This document shows positions 49,689-58,622 of a stretch of 64,000 nucleotides of DNA, in pieces. Each line of letters opens with the position of its first letter. Within the stretch, counting starts at the first letter, position 1. A program made the translations under genes and the position numbers. This DNA comes from Desulfobaculum sp044987625 (GTDB lineage: Bacteria; Desulfobacterota; Desulfovibrionia; Desulfovibrionales; Desulfovibrionaceae), in NCBI RefSeq assembly GCF_044987625.1, contig NZ_JBJDSB010000006.1, positions 1 to 64,000 on the forward strand. The letters are read 5' to 3'. The notes below the pieces were generated by a model. It was not told where the DNA came from. It ran no database searches and worked only from the letters and a program-made list of their open reading frames with translations.

Positions 49689-52016
49689 TCACGTGGTGTT
49701 GGACGAGGTCCCCTTTTCACCTTTTTTCGCGCCGGCGCGCCAGCCCTGCTGGGGGGCTGATTTTCTATGGCGGCACAGTCCGCCAGAGGCCTCCTCGCCC
49801 ATGCTCTCCGGGCTGGACGCAAACACCGCGCAGGAATTCGCCGCCTTGATGGCGTTATAAATCCGAAGAAAAGGCACAGGGATGACCAACTCCCATACCG
49901 GGTCCGGCTTCCCGGGGTAGGCCTCCCACGTGAGATTCTCGGTCAGCTCCGGTGAATTCGCCGGCAGGTAGACAAGCCCTGTATACTCCATCACCAGTTC
50001 AGGGACAGGCTCCTGCGCCCCCTCGTTCACCGCCGGACGCACCGCGGCAGACGTCACATACGAACCAAGTTCGTTCTCAAGCGAGGCGGCAAACTCACCG
50101 CCCAGTAAAAAAGAGCCATCAAGCAGCAGCGACCGCGCGTCTTCCCCATTTGCGCACCGCCCCTGCAAGGGGACGCGGATCGTCACAAAGGAGCCGTTAT
50201 GGCACGTCACCTCAAGCCCCGACATATCCGGCCACACCTGCGCCAGCGCCCTGCCGTCGCGCCACAGGGTAAAGCGGCGCTCCGCGGCCACAGACGGCGC
50301 ACTGGCACTCTGTGCGCGCAGGATAACCTGTGTCCCGTCCCATGGCGGCGGAGGCGTGCGGTAGGTGCACAGCGCCCAAATGGCCTCATCGCCGCCCTCG
50401 CATACAATGCGCCGCTCAGTTTCCCACGTTTCGGTCTGCGGGTTGTACAGGCGGCCCCGGTCCACGGACAGCACAACCTCCTCGCGCCCGGCGCGGACGC
50501 CCCCGGCAAACAGGCAGTCCACCCGCATAGGCAAGGGCTGACTGCTGTACAAATCATGCCCGAACGCGTCCGTGGAATCATACCCCAGCTGGCCAGCGGC
50601 AAGGTCCAGCCCCCCGGCAAAACGCCCGGCATCATCCCACACAAACCCGCCAAGGCGCAGTTCGGTCAAAGTTGCGCCGCGGCGCAGGTTCACCGCCAGT
50701 TGGCAGCGCAGCTCACGCCCGTCCTCAAGACGCGCGGTTATCGTCACGTCGTTGCGCCCCGGGACACAGTCCATCCCGCTCCAATCGCAGACCACGGCGC
50801 ACTCTCCGCCCTGGACCTGCTCCACGCGCAGGGCGTCGGCCATGGGGCCCTCCACCTCGGCCGTAATGCGCGCCCCGTCAGCAATGGCCTCGGTGGACTC
50901 ATCCGCGCGCTGCAGCAGGCAGGTCATGGCGCGGCGGGCGTAAGGGCCGTCCTCAAGGGCAAGATTCCATTGCGTCACGCCGCCAGCAAAGGCTGCGCGG
51001 AGAGCCACCACGGGGTTGAGGTCCACATCACTGCCCCCATCCGCCATCAGCCGCTCCCGTAGGGCCGCCTTGCGCTCAAGGGACAAAAGTCCCGGATTCT
51101 CAGCGTCGATGTCATCCAGCACCTTGGCGGCGACCTCGGCGTATCCTTCCCCGCCAAGGTCGACCATACGGGCGCGGAAGGACTGCGCCATAGCGGCGGC
51201 CAGTGGCGCAAGCTCGGCCTCATACCACTGGACGTCCTCGGGCGTCATGCGCAGGTCATGTGCCACGGCGTCCCACACCAGCGGGTCCACGTGCCCGTCG
51301 GCTACGCCGTCGGCCATATCCTGCCCCAGCATTGCCACCATGCAGGTAAAGCGCATATGCGCCGGCGCGGCAGCTTCGCCCGCCACATCTCGCACGGCGC
51401 GCTCCAATTGGCGGATGCCCGCCTTGGTCAGCGCCACGGCGATGATGGCGTCGTCGTCCATCTCCGCCTCGCCCACGGGGTGGTCCACCAAAACGTCCAC
51501 CCCCGTGGTGCCCGCTACAAGAGCGACGGCATAGTCCATGGCCTGCCGCGTTAGCTGCCCATCAGGGCACCGGCCACGCGCAATCCAATACGCTAATTGG
51601 GAGAGGGGGGAGATTTGGCACAGGGTCTTGCCCTCTGCATGGGGGACGATGCCAAAGACTGATGTTTTCATGGCGAGACGCGTTTCCCCGCCACCAAGGG
51701 CCGCGCGCTTTTCCACGCCGCCGCTGAGTTCCACCCTGTAAGGACCGCCGTGGGGAATGTGGGCAATCTCATAATGCCCGGCCTCGGTTGTGGTGCCGCT
51801 GCCCACTTCCTCGCCGGTGGCGTAGTCGCGCACCACAACATCCGCCCCGGCAAACACCGAACCGCCCGCGCCACCATGGATGGTCGCAGGCTCGTCCATG
51901 CCGCGCCCGTCCGGGCCACACGCCGCCAGTATGACAGCGAGCGCCACCAGACACAGTCGCAGTCCATATGCCCGGCGTATGCCTTTCGGATTCACGACGG
52001 TATCAGTCCTCCACAT
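49689..52016 (-). CDS. large lipoprotein of unknown function
   Basis: A 775-aa protein with a lipoprotein signal: basic N-region, hydrophobic LCLVALAVILAAC and lipidated C33. Residues 45-120 look like a carboxypeptidase-regulatory/CNA-B-like beta sandwich (VVVRDYATGEEVGSGTTTEAG). The remainder is unrecognised: a helical middle and a beta-rich second half with scattered Cys pairs. It is probably anchored in the outer membrane or exposed at the periplasm. ATG 52016 is taken; GTG 51995 with GGAGG 12 nt upstream is a possible alternative. It has its own promoter and follows a radical SAM gene on the same strand. Confidence 0.75.
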   Translation of the reverse strand: MWRTDTVVNPKGIRRAYGLRLCLVALAVILAACGPDGRGMDEPATIHGGAGGSVFAGADVVVRDYATGEEVGSGTTTEAGHYEIAHIPHGGPYRVELSGGVEKRAALGGGETRLAMKTSVFGIVPHAEGKTLCQISPLSQLAYWIARGRCPDGQLTRQAMDYAVALVAGTTGVDVLVDHPVGEAEMDDDAIIAVALTKAGIRQLERAVRDVAGEAAAPAHMRFTCMVAMLGQDMADGVADGHVDPLVWDAVAHDLRMTPEDVQWYEAELAPLAAAMAQSFRARMVDLGGEGYAEVAAKVLDDIDAENPGLLSLERKAALRERLMADGGSDVDLNPVVALRAAFAGGVTQWNLALEDGPYARRAMTCLLQRADESTEAIADGARITAEVEGPMADALRVEQVQGGECAVVCDWSGMDCVPGRNDVTITARLEDGRELRCQLAVNLRRGATLTELRLGGFVWDDAGRFAGGLDLAAGQLGYDSTDAFGHDLYSSQPLPMRVDCLFAGGVRAGREEVVLSVDRGRLYNPQTETWETERRIVCEGGDEAIWALCTYRTPPPPWDGTQVILRAQSASAPSVAAERRFTLWRDGRALAQVWPDMSGLEVTCHNGSFVTIRVPLQGRCANGEDARSLLLDGSFLLGGEFAASLENELGSYVTSAAVRPAVNEGAQEPVPELVMEYTGLVYLPANSPELTENLTWEAYPGKPDPVWELVIPVPFLRIYNAIKAANSCAVFASSPESMGEEASGGLCRHRKSAPQQGWRAGAKKGEKGTSSNTT

Positions 52017-52028
52017 TGTTTCGGACCG

Positions 52029-52056
52029 ACTATATATAGTGCGCTTTTTGTGTCAA
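52029..52056 (-). promoter_or_regulatory. promoter of the lipoprotein gene
   Basis: Minus strand TTGACA (52051-52056), 16-bp spacer, TATAGT (52029-52034). The -10 is inside the perfect palindrome ACTATATATAGT (52029-52040), a possible operator. Confidence 0.65.
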
Positions 52057-52175
52057 CGTCTTTTACATATACAGCGCACGCACTGCGCAACAGAAACACA
52101 CCGTGCTGTGCACGCCGTTTCCGCACACCTCTGCACAGCCTCGCACCTGTGCGCGGCTCTACTGCATCATTTTGC

Positions 52176-52187
52176 GTCTATATAGAC
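52176..52187. promoter_or_regulatory. palindrome GTCTATATAGAC
   Basis: A perfect 12-bp palindrome in the spacer between the radical SAM and lipoprotein genes, about 147 bp from the similar ACTATATATAGT at the lipoprotein promoter. The similar core (CTATATA) suggests a shared binding protein; unproven. Confidence 0.35.
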
Positions 52188-52253
52188 TTGCCTATAGATT
52201 CAGTTTCATCACATGGCGGAGCTTTCAAGAGCAGGAGAAGGCAAGAACGGCGG

Positions 52254-53363
52254 CTAAACGCCACAAAGGTGGGGGCACCCCCGGCACGGGGGCGGGGGCT
52301 GATGGGTGGTGGCAAAGGCCGTGCGCAAGGCGTGAGCAACCTCCGCAAGGCGGGCGGCACTGTCAAAGTCCGTGCCGATGTGGGCGGTCAAGGCGTCGTA
52401 CAGGGCCGTCCGCCGTGAAAAGGCCTCGCGAAAGGCCACATAGTCCGGCGCATCCCATATCTCGGAAAAGGATGACGTCGCAAGGGAGCCAAAGCCCACC
52501 CGCTCGGCCTCGCCCCAGCCCGCAGGCGTCAGCCGCGGATACGCGCCGCGCATGGGCGGGCACAGGTACACACAAGGCGACACCGTCCCGTCAGCGGCAA
52601 GATAGGCGTTTTCCAAAGGATTCTTGGGGCAGACGGGCAGTTCCTCGGTCCGTAGGTGCGGCGCGGCAAGCTCCACGTGGGACACAATGGCCGCCCAGCG
52701 CGCCAGCGCCACCGGCCACCACTGCCGTCCCCGGTCATAGGCCACAAGGCGCTGCTGAGCGGAGCAGCACACATGAACCATATTCGTGCACACCACACGG
52801 TCCGCGCCAAGCTCCGCGCACAGCCGCACTGCGCGCGGCAAATCGGCAAGGGTGCGCGGCGTGATGAGCAGATTGACGAGGAGCGGTGGGGATGTCCCCC
52901 GTCCCCGCGCGGCAGCGATATCCCGGATGGCCTGAGTCGCCGCGGCAAAGGTGCCCCCGCCGCGCAAGGGGTCCTGCGTTGCGGCGTCGGCCCCGGCAAG
53001 GCTGACGGCCATGGAATCCACCCCGGCCGCCACCAGCTCCCGCGCGCCATCGCGGGACAGCAGGACGCCATTGGTGGACAGGCTCACAAGGACACCGCGC
53101 GCCTTGAGCTGGGCAACACGGTCCGGAACATCGCCGCGCATCAGAGACTCGCCCCAGCCCTGCACGTGCACGGCGGAAAAGCGCTCTGCCGCATCCAGCA
53201 TGGCGTTGCAAATTTCCGGCGGCATATCCGCATCAATCCACTGCTCCGGAAAATTGCCGCGCAGGCAGGTGACGCAGCGCAGGGTGCACCGGCTGGAAAG
53301 CTCCGCCTGCAACACCCCGTAAGGTCTGTCCTCGGTCATGCTGCGCGCCTCTGCCGCGTTCAT
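52254..53363 (-). CDS. radical SAM/SPASM-type protein
   Basis: A 369-aa iron-sulfur protein. The radical SAM cluster is C26-x3-C30-x2-C33 (SRCTLRCVTCLRG). The TIM-barrel elements VQGWGESLMRGD and VSLSTNGVLLSRDG follow. C-terminal Cys (CPKNPLENAYLA, DGTVSPCVYLC, CRGCPHLCGV) fit a SPASM/twitch region holding extra 4Fe-4S clusters. Substrates of such proteins include peptides, sugars and cofactors; no precursor peptide was found nearby. AGGAGG precedes ATG 53363. It starts 9 bp after the GT2 gene, so the two form an operon. Confidence 0.9.
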   Translation of the reverse strand: MNAAEARSMTEDRPYGVLQAELSSRCTLRCVTCLRGNFPEQWIDADMPPEICNAMLDAAERFSAVHVQGWGESLMRGDVPDRVAQLKARGVLVSLSTNGVLLSRDGARELVAAGVDSMAVSLAGADAATQDPLRGGGTFAAATQAIRDIAAARGRGTSPPLLVNLLITPRTLADLPRAVRLCAELGADRVVCTNMVHVCCSAQQRLVAYDRGRQWWPVALARWAAIVSHVELAAPHLRTEELPVCPKNPLENAYLAADGTVSPCVYLCPPMRGAYPRLTPAGWGEAERVGFGSLATSSFSEIWDAPDYVAFREAFSRRTALYDALTAHIGTDFDSAARLAEVAHALRTAFATTHQPPPPCRGCPHLCGV

Positions 53364-53372
53364 AGCGCCCTC

Positions 53373-55421
53373 CTAAAGCACCGTCCGGAAGCTGCGCACC
53401 AAGTCGCGCACCATGCTCTGGTCCGCCAGCCGCCCTCCGTCCGCCGTCAGGCGCTGGAGCGCTCCGCGCACGTCGCGCTGGGCAAGGTCCGCCACCTCCT
53501 GCATAAAGGCCGTGAAGACCTGCATCTCCAGCACGTCGCGCACATGGATGGCGCGGTGACGGTGGCGGATATGCAGCAGCTCGCTCTGGGTTTTGGCGGC
53601 GTCGGACAGCGCGTCCTCGCTCAGCCATGCGAGGCCGGTATACTCCGGCACATGCACATGCGCGGACACACGCCCCACACGCAAAAAGAAATCCTGATCG
53701 CCAAGGGCCGTGTAGCGCGTGTCAAAAAACCCAAACACTTCATGCGCGGCGCGCCGCCACACCGGATGCGGGCCCACGGTGCACGACACCAAATTGTGCT
53801 CAAAGACATACTCCGGCCACACCCACGCCCCGCCATCACGCAGGGTGGGCGTATGACTGTCAAAGGTGCCGTGCGGCTCCTCGGTCAGTTTGGTGTCGCC
53901 AAAGGCAAGTTGCGCGGTGGGGGCGGCTTCAAGGGCGGCGCACAGCACCTCGCACGCTGTGGGGGCCAGCCGGTCATTGGTGCTCATGGGCATAATGTAC
54001 TGCCCCGCCGCAAGGTGCACCCCAAGGTTCCACGCCGCATAGATGCCAATGCGCTCCGGCGTGCGGATATACCTGATATTGCCATAGCGCTTCTGGAAGT
54101 CCGCCACCACTGCGGCCTCCCCTTCGGGCGAGGCCGCGTCAATGACGATGATTTCCATATCTTGCGCCATGCTTTGGGCCTCAAGGTCCGCTAAGCTCTC
54201 GGCAATAAACGCCGCTGACGCGTAGGTGGAGACAATGGCCGTCAACGCGTACTCCCGCGCATGGTACCCCGCGTCGGACCTCGCACAGGAGGCCAACTGG
54301 CCGTCAAACTGCCGCCGCAGGGCGTCGTTGCTCATGCTCCGGGCTTCCTCATCGTCCGGCATTTCATCAAGATGAAAGGCCAGCACCTGCAACAAGTCCG
54401 CATCGCTTCCAAGCCCGCGCAAAAGCTCCGCCAAGGCAAGCACGGCGGCGCGGTCGTGACGGTTGGCCGCAAGGGCGGCGTCCAACAGACGAATCGCGCG
54501 GGCCACCTCCCCCCCGTCGGCAAGGGCGCGGGCCTCCTGCGCCACCGGCGGTCTTGGCTGGGCATCCAGCGAATACGGCGGCGCGCTCGTTGGCGCAGCG
54601 TGCACCACGGACGGCGGACAGTGGGCCTTGGGGATATAGGCCACCCATGTACCGTCAAGGCGCACAGGCAGTTGGGGAACGCGCAACAGGGGCATGGGGT
54701 GCCTGTCGTCGACAAGAAGGGCATGCTCGTGGGTCAGCCATTCAGGTGGGACGCCAACCCCCAAAAAATCCGGGGCCTTGCGGTGGATGGCGAGGAGCGC
54801 GCGGCGGATAAGGTCTGCCCAGTCCCGGTGAGCGCCACGCAGGGCCTCCACGGAGAGAGGTACGCCAAGGGTGCGGCGCGGCGCGACCAAAGCGTTCATG
54901 ACCACGGCGGCGTCGCGGTGGTCCACAAAACAGGCGTCGTCTGTAACGGCCTCGGGCTGGCAGATGTCCCCTCGCGGCGAACGCTCCCACGCTTCCCCGC
55001 CGCCACGGCACAGCCACGCCGCAGGGCCGCCCCCGTCAGCGAAAAGTTCCATGCCGCCACTGCCCGGCGCAATTGGCGGCGCGCCGCACGCGCGCAGTCC
55101 CGGCGTCAGCACCAGCCGCACGGCCCCGCGCGGGGCGTCCGCGGCCATCTCCCGCGGGGGCGGAAGGGGCGGCGACACATGCCGAACGCCGCCGGGGAAA
55201 ATCCGGGCCAGCACATCCGCCGCCGCGCCATCATCCATCCAAAACGTCGGACACACGCCCCACGCGTCATATATGGACAACGCCGTGGCAACAGCGGGCA
55301 CAACATCGCGCCCGGAAACCGGCAACAGGTACTGGGAACAGCCATTTTTCCCTTTCGAAAGCACATTCGCGCAGGACGTGACCACAAGCCCTCCCGTGCA
55401 GAGAGTACAGAGTCTGGGCAT
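53373..55421 (-). CDS. GT2-domain protein with unrecognised N-terminal half
   Basis: A 682-aa protein. Residues about 1-290 are unrecognised (starting MPRLCTLCTGGLVVTSCAN). A helical, TPR-like stretch follows (ALADGGEVARAIRLLDAALA), then a GT-A glycosyltransferase domain from about 385: YALTAIVSTYASAAFIAESL, MEIIVIDAASPEG, IGIYAAWNLGVHLAAGQYIM and STNDRLAP in the DxD position. ATG 55421 is chosen after CAGGAA; the frame opens 18 codons earlier. It is co-transcribed with the radical SAM gene. It may modify a surface glycan, but the target is unknown. Confidence 0.78.
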   Translation of the reverse strand: MPRLCTLCTGGLVVTSCANVLSKGKNGCSQYLLPVSGRDVVPAVATALSIYDAWGVCPTFWMDDGAAADVLARIFPGGVRHVSPPLPPPREMAADAPRGAVRLVLTPGLRACGAPPIAPGSGGMELFADGGGPAAWLCRGGGEAWERSPRGDICQPEAVTDDACFVDHRDAAVVMNALVAPRRTLGVPLSVEALRGAHRDWADLIRRALLAIHRKAPDFLGVGVPPEWLTHEHALLVDDRHPMPLLRVPQLPVRLDGTWVAYIPKAHCPPSVVHAAPTSAPPYSLDAQPRPPVAQEARALADGGEVARAIRLLDAALAANRHDRAAVLALAELLRGLGSDADLLQVLAFHLDEMPDDEEARSMSNDALRRQFDGQLASCARSDAGYHAREYALTAIVSTYASAAFIAESLADLEAQSMAQDMEIIVIDAASPEGEAAVVADFQKRYGNIRYIRTPERIGIYAAWNLGVHLAAGQYIMPMSTNDRLAPTACEVLCAALEAAPTAQLAFGDTKLTEEPHGTFDSHTPTLRDGGAWVWPEYVFEHNLVSCTVGPHPVWRRAAHEVFGFFDTRYTALGDQDFFLRVGRVSAHVHVPEYTGLAWLSEDALSDAAKTQSELLHIRHRHRAIHVRDVLEMQVFTAFMQEVADLAQRDVRGALQRLTADGGRLADQSMVRDLVRSFRTVL

Positions 55422-55615
55422 ACATTCCTGCTGCTTTTCTACTATAAAAAAAGCACTTTGAACACGCCGGTTCACACGCCGCCAGCGCCTTCCCCGATCA
55501 CAAGACCAAAACGACGCATTTTGCGCCAGAACCAGCCCAAAACGGGCGCAAAAGTCGCCTGTTATGGGCGTTTTCTAGCAAAAGTGACCCTGTAATGTGA
55601 ATTTGTCTCTAGACT

Positions 55616-55844
55616 TTGTGCATCAACAGGGGTATTCAGCAATGCTTATCCACAATCGGGGTTTCAGGCCTGTGGTTTCGTTGTGAAAAGCTCCGCTTGG
55701 GAGGGAGCTTCCCCAACAAAACCGGCACCGTGCCCCGACGGTGCATAACGAACCGAGACGAACCCAAAAGGGGTTGCACACCTCAGGGGTATGCAATGGG
55801 CTCTCCCGGTTCAGCAGAACCTAATCGCATAGGGAAGGTGAATA
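55616..55844 (+). promoter_or_regulatory. structured leader of the NSS symporter operon
   Basis: A gene-free stretch (55422-55844) whose 3' part is packed with hairpins: AAGCTCC/GGAGCTT (55688-55710), GCACCG/CGGTGC (55725-55744), AACCC/GGGTT (55761-55775), TTGCA/TGCAA with inner ACC/GGT (55774-55796) and GGTTC-agca-GAACC (55808-55821), then GAAGGTG before the start. A competing pairing of TTGGGAGG with CTTCCCCAA (55698-55717) excludes the first hairpin, as in a switch. No known riboswitch consensus was recognised. A short ORF of 14 codons starts at about 55642 but has no amino-acid run typical of attenuators. Confidence 0.5.
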
Positions 55845-57347
55845 ATGACTGAAAGAGAACAGTGGGGTTCGAGGATCGGTTTCATCCTCGCGGCCGTCGG
55901 CTCCGCCATCGGCCTCGGCAACATCTGGCGTTTTCCGTACATGGCGTATGAAAACGGCGGTGGCGCATTTCTGATTCCGTACATCTTTGCCATGCTGACC
56001 GCTGGCATCCCCTTCATGATCCTTGAATTCGGCCTTGGCCACAAATTCCGCGGCAGCGCTCCCAAGACTTTTGCCGCCATCAATCCCAAGTGGGAGTGGC
56101 TGGGGTGGATGCAGGTGCTGGTTGCCGCTGTTATCGCCGTGTACTACGTGGCGATCATTGGCTGGTCCATCGCCTACACCGGCTTTGCCGTCACGCAGGC
56201 ATGGGGAACCGCGCCCAAGGACTTTTTCTTTGGCGAATTCCTCGCGCTGACGGGCTCGCCCTTTGAACTGGGCAGCCTGCGGCCGATCATCCTCGTTGCC
56301 ACCATTGTCGCATGGGGCGTAACGTGGGCGGCCTGCATCTCCGGCGTGAAGGCCGGCATTGAACGCGCCGTCAAGGTGCTGATGCCTACGCTGTTCATCC
56401 TGCTGATGGTCATGATTTTCCGGGTGGTGACCCTGCCCGGCGCCAATGAAGGCCTCAACTGGCTCTTTAAGCCCGACTTCAGCGCACTGAGCAACTATAA
56501 GGTCTGGGTGGCCGCCTACGGACAGATTTTCTTCACCCTGTCCATTGGCTTCGCCATCATGATCGCCTACTCCAGCTATCTGCCCAAGAAGTCCGACATC
56601 AATAATAACGCCTGCATGACGGTGTTCATCAACTGTGGCTTCTCCATGGCCGCCGGCGTGATGATCTTTGCCGTCCTCGGCTACATGGCCGCCAAGCAAG
56701 GCGTTGGCGTCAACGAAGTGGTGTCCGGCGGCGTGGGACTGGCCTTTATCACCATCCCCACCGCCATCAACCTGATGCCCATGCCCGCCGTGTTTGGCAC
56801 GCTGTTCTTCCTGGCGCTGACCATGGCCGGCATCAGCTCGCACATCTCCATTGTTGAGGCCTGCATCTCGGCCTTTATGGACAAGATGGAATGGACCCGC
56901 CGCAAGACCGTGAACATCATCTGCGGCACGGGCTTTGTGGTCTCGCTGGTGTTCTGCTCCGGCGCGGGCCTGCTCATCCTCGACATCGTCGACCACTTCA
57001 TCAACAACTTCGGCATCATGGGCGGCGCAGTTGTGGAGATCTTCCTCATCACGTGGCTGTGCAACCTTGATGTGGTTCGCGACCACGTGAACCGCAACTC
57101 CGAATTCTATGTTGGTACGGTTTGGAGCGTGTGCTTGCGCTTCGTCACCGTGCCCATGCTGGGCTTCCTCTTCGTCACCAACCTCGTTGGTGACCTGAAG
57201 GCCCTGTACGGCGGCTACTCGCTCATCAGCATCGTGTCCTTCGGCTGGCTCGTTTTTGCGGCCACCGTGGTCATCGGCATCGCCATGCAGGCCAAGACCA
57301 GCCCCGCAGGCTACATTGGCTACACCGACAACTCCCTCAAGAGGTAA
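55845..57347 (+). CDS. sodium-dependent symporter, NSS family (MetP-like large subunit)
   Basis: A 500-aa membrane transporter similar throughout to the NSS protein at 39308. Helix 1 is GSAIGLGNIWRFPYMAYENG; later SLSIGFAIMIAYSSY-like text and a well-spaced set of about 12 helices. It differs in context: a structured leader precedes it, and a 30-aa MetS-type subunit follows by 6 bp. That pairing is known for methionine/alanine importers (MetP/MetS), so an amino-acid substrate is likely. GAAGGTG precedes ATG 55845. Confidence 0.94.
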   Translation: MTEREQWGSRIGFILAAVGSAIGLGNIWRFPYMAYENGGGAFLIPYIFAMLTAGIPFMILEFGLGHKFRGSAPKTFAAINPKWEWLGWMQVLVAAVIAVYYVAIIGWSIAYTGFAVTQAWGTAPKDFFFGEFLALTGSPFELGSLRPIILVATIVAWGVTWAACISGVKAGIERAVKVLMPTLFILLMVMIFRVVTLPGANEGLNWLFKPDFSALSNYKVWVAAYGQIFFTLSIGFAIMIAYSSYLPKKSDINNNACMTVFINCGFSMAAGVMIFAVLGYMAAKQGVGVNEVVSGGVGLAFITIPTAINLMPMPAVFGTLFFLALTMAGISSHISIVEACISAFMDKMEWTRRKTVNIICGTGFVVSLVFCSGAGLLILDIVDHFINNFGIMGGAVVEIFLITWLCNLDVVRDHVNRNSEFYVGTVWSVCLRFVTVPMLGFLFVTNLVGDLKALYGGYSLISIVSFGWLVFAATVVIGIAMQAKTSPAGYIGYTDNSLKR

Positions 57348-57353
57348 AAAGAT

Positions 57354-57446
57354 ATGACGACCGGAGCAATCATCATGATGGTCATCGGCCTTGGCATCAC
57401 GTGGGGCGGCGCCGCCCTCTGCCTGAAAAAGGCCATGAAAAAATAG
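57354..57446 (+). CDS. metS: MetS-family NSS transporter small subunit
   Basis: A 30-aa one-helix membrane peptide: MTTGAIIMMVIGLGITWGGA then ALCLKKAMKK. It starts 6 bp after the symporter stop, with AAGAGG about 9 nt upstream, and is followed by a terminator. MetS peptides are short, hydrophobic and end in basic residues, as here; in Corynebacterium the large subunit needs MetS for transport. The gene is too short for most ORF callers. Confidence 0.85.
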   Translation: MTTGAIIMMVIGLGITWGGAALCLKKAMKK

Positions 57447-57471
57447 CGACCCTTTCGCTACTGCAATGGAT

Positions 57472-57504
57472 GGGAGAGTGCCTGAGGGCGCTCTCCCTTT
57501 TTTT
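57472..57504 (+). terminator. terminator of the NSS-metS operon
   Basis: GGGAGAGTGCC-tgag-GGCGCTCTCCC with one mismatch, followed by seven T. Confidence 0.92.
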
Positions 57505-57943
57505 ATGCATGAGGGCGCGGGCGAGGGCGCACCGCGCGCCGTTTTTCATGCCCCTGTAGAGCGGTGCGCCTGCTGAAACAGGCCCCAAGGCGCGCCGCAC
57601 AGGCCACCAGCCCATCCAAAGCGGCAATGCGCCAGCACGACAATACAGTCGCACAGACGACACACAACACCATGCGCGGCCCAATTTCGCGCCACTTGCA
57701 AAGGCGAGCGTATGGGTTTTATACGTTTTTGCATGGCATTTTCGCCTCTGCGGCAGAAAAAGCGCATACGCATGCGATACACTCAGATTGTTATGCGTCT
57801 GGCTGGCGCTGGCAGAGGCTGGTTGCGCGCTTTTGCGCGTAGCCGCCCAAAGCCGTCGTTGACCCCCTAGCGGCGGAGGCGTAAGCCGCCAAGCTGCGCT
57901 CATGCGAGGTCGAGCGCTCTACTACCACCCTAAGGAGATACAC
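57505..57943. other. gene-free stretch before the DUF2721 gene
   Basis: About 440 bp with no gene. GCGTATG near 57709 and CATACGC near 57762 are inverted with respect to each other, and GGCGG-aggcgtaa-GCCGCC-like pairing is seen near 57872-57890. No RNA family recognised. Confidence 0.4.
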
Positions 57944-58396
57944 ATGACCATCGAGGCACTGACACGTGTCCTCCAAGCCTGCATCAGCCCTTGCGTGCTG
58001 ATATCGGGCGTAGGACTGATTGTCCTTTCCATGACCAACCGGATTGGCCGCCCCATCGACCGCATCCACGTCCTGCAGGACAGGCTGAAGACAGCATCCG
58101 AGTCCGAAGCCGTCCTGCTCCACAAGCAGATTGACCTGCTGTTCAAGCGCTGCCGCGTGCTGCAGACCGCCATCAGCCTTGCGCTGTCCAGCGTGTTCTT
58201 TGTTAGCGTGATCATCTTGTGCCTGTTCGCCACCTTTGTGGTGGAGCTTCAGCTGCAGAACATCATTGAAGCCATGTTCTTTGCCGCCATCATCTGCCTG
58301 GTCTTTTCCATGGTCTTCTTCCTGTGCGACATCCGCATGACGCTCAACTCTCTGCAGGTTGAGCTGCACCCGCACGCCACGTCTTCCGACACGTAG
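57944..58396 (+). CDS. DUF2721 membrane protein
   Basis: A 150-aa membrane protein. It starts MTIEALTRVLQACISPCVLI and has the family block GVGLIVLSMTNRIGRPIDRI, then a helical hairpin and two further membrane helices (SLALSSVFFVSVIILCLF, AMFFAAIICLVFSMVFFL). This matches the DUF2721 layout; no function is known. ATG 57944 has AAGGAG 7 nt upstream. Monocistronic. Confidence 0.88.
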   Translation: MTIEALTRVLQACISPCVLISGVGLIVLSMTNRIGRPIDRIHVLQDRLKTASESEAVLLHKQIDLLFKRCRVLQTAISLALSSVFFVSVIILCLFATFVVELQLQNIIEAMFFAAIICLVFSMVFFLCDIRMTLNSLQVELHPHATSSDT

Positions 58397-58416
58397 CGCC
58401 CAAGACTTTGTCTGAC

Positions 58417-58444
58417 GCAAAGGGGCGCGCCATGCGCCCCTTGC
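58417..58444 (+). terminator. hairpin after the DUF2721 gene
   Basis: GCAAAGGGGCGC / GCGCCCCTTGC with one bulge. It has no T tract, so termination would be weak or factor-assisted. Confidence 0.4.
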
Positions 58445-58622
58445 GACGGCATTCCCGCCCCGCGCGCCCGTGCGCGCCTCTTCTGGTCATATCTGCCCAG
58501 CTGACGCGGCCCCGCCACCGTGCAGTCATCGCACCCACGCACAAAACGCGCGCAGCGGCGCAATATGGCCACACACGCGCTCCGCGTTTGAGCTGGTTTC
58601 CACTTTGCGGTCAGGTCTTGCG

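Noticed and set aside
55642..55686. Short leader peptide as an attenuator in the NSS leader
   Set aside because: Its 14 residues have no run of one amino acid and there is no ribosome binding site.
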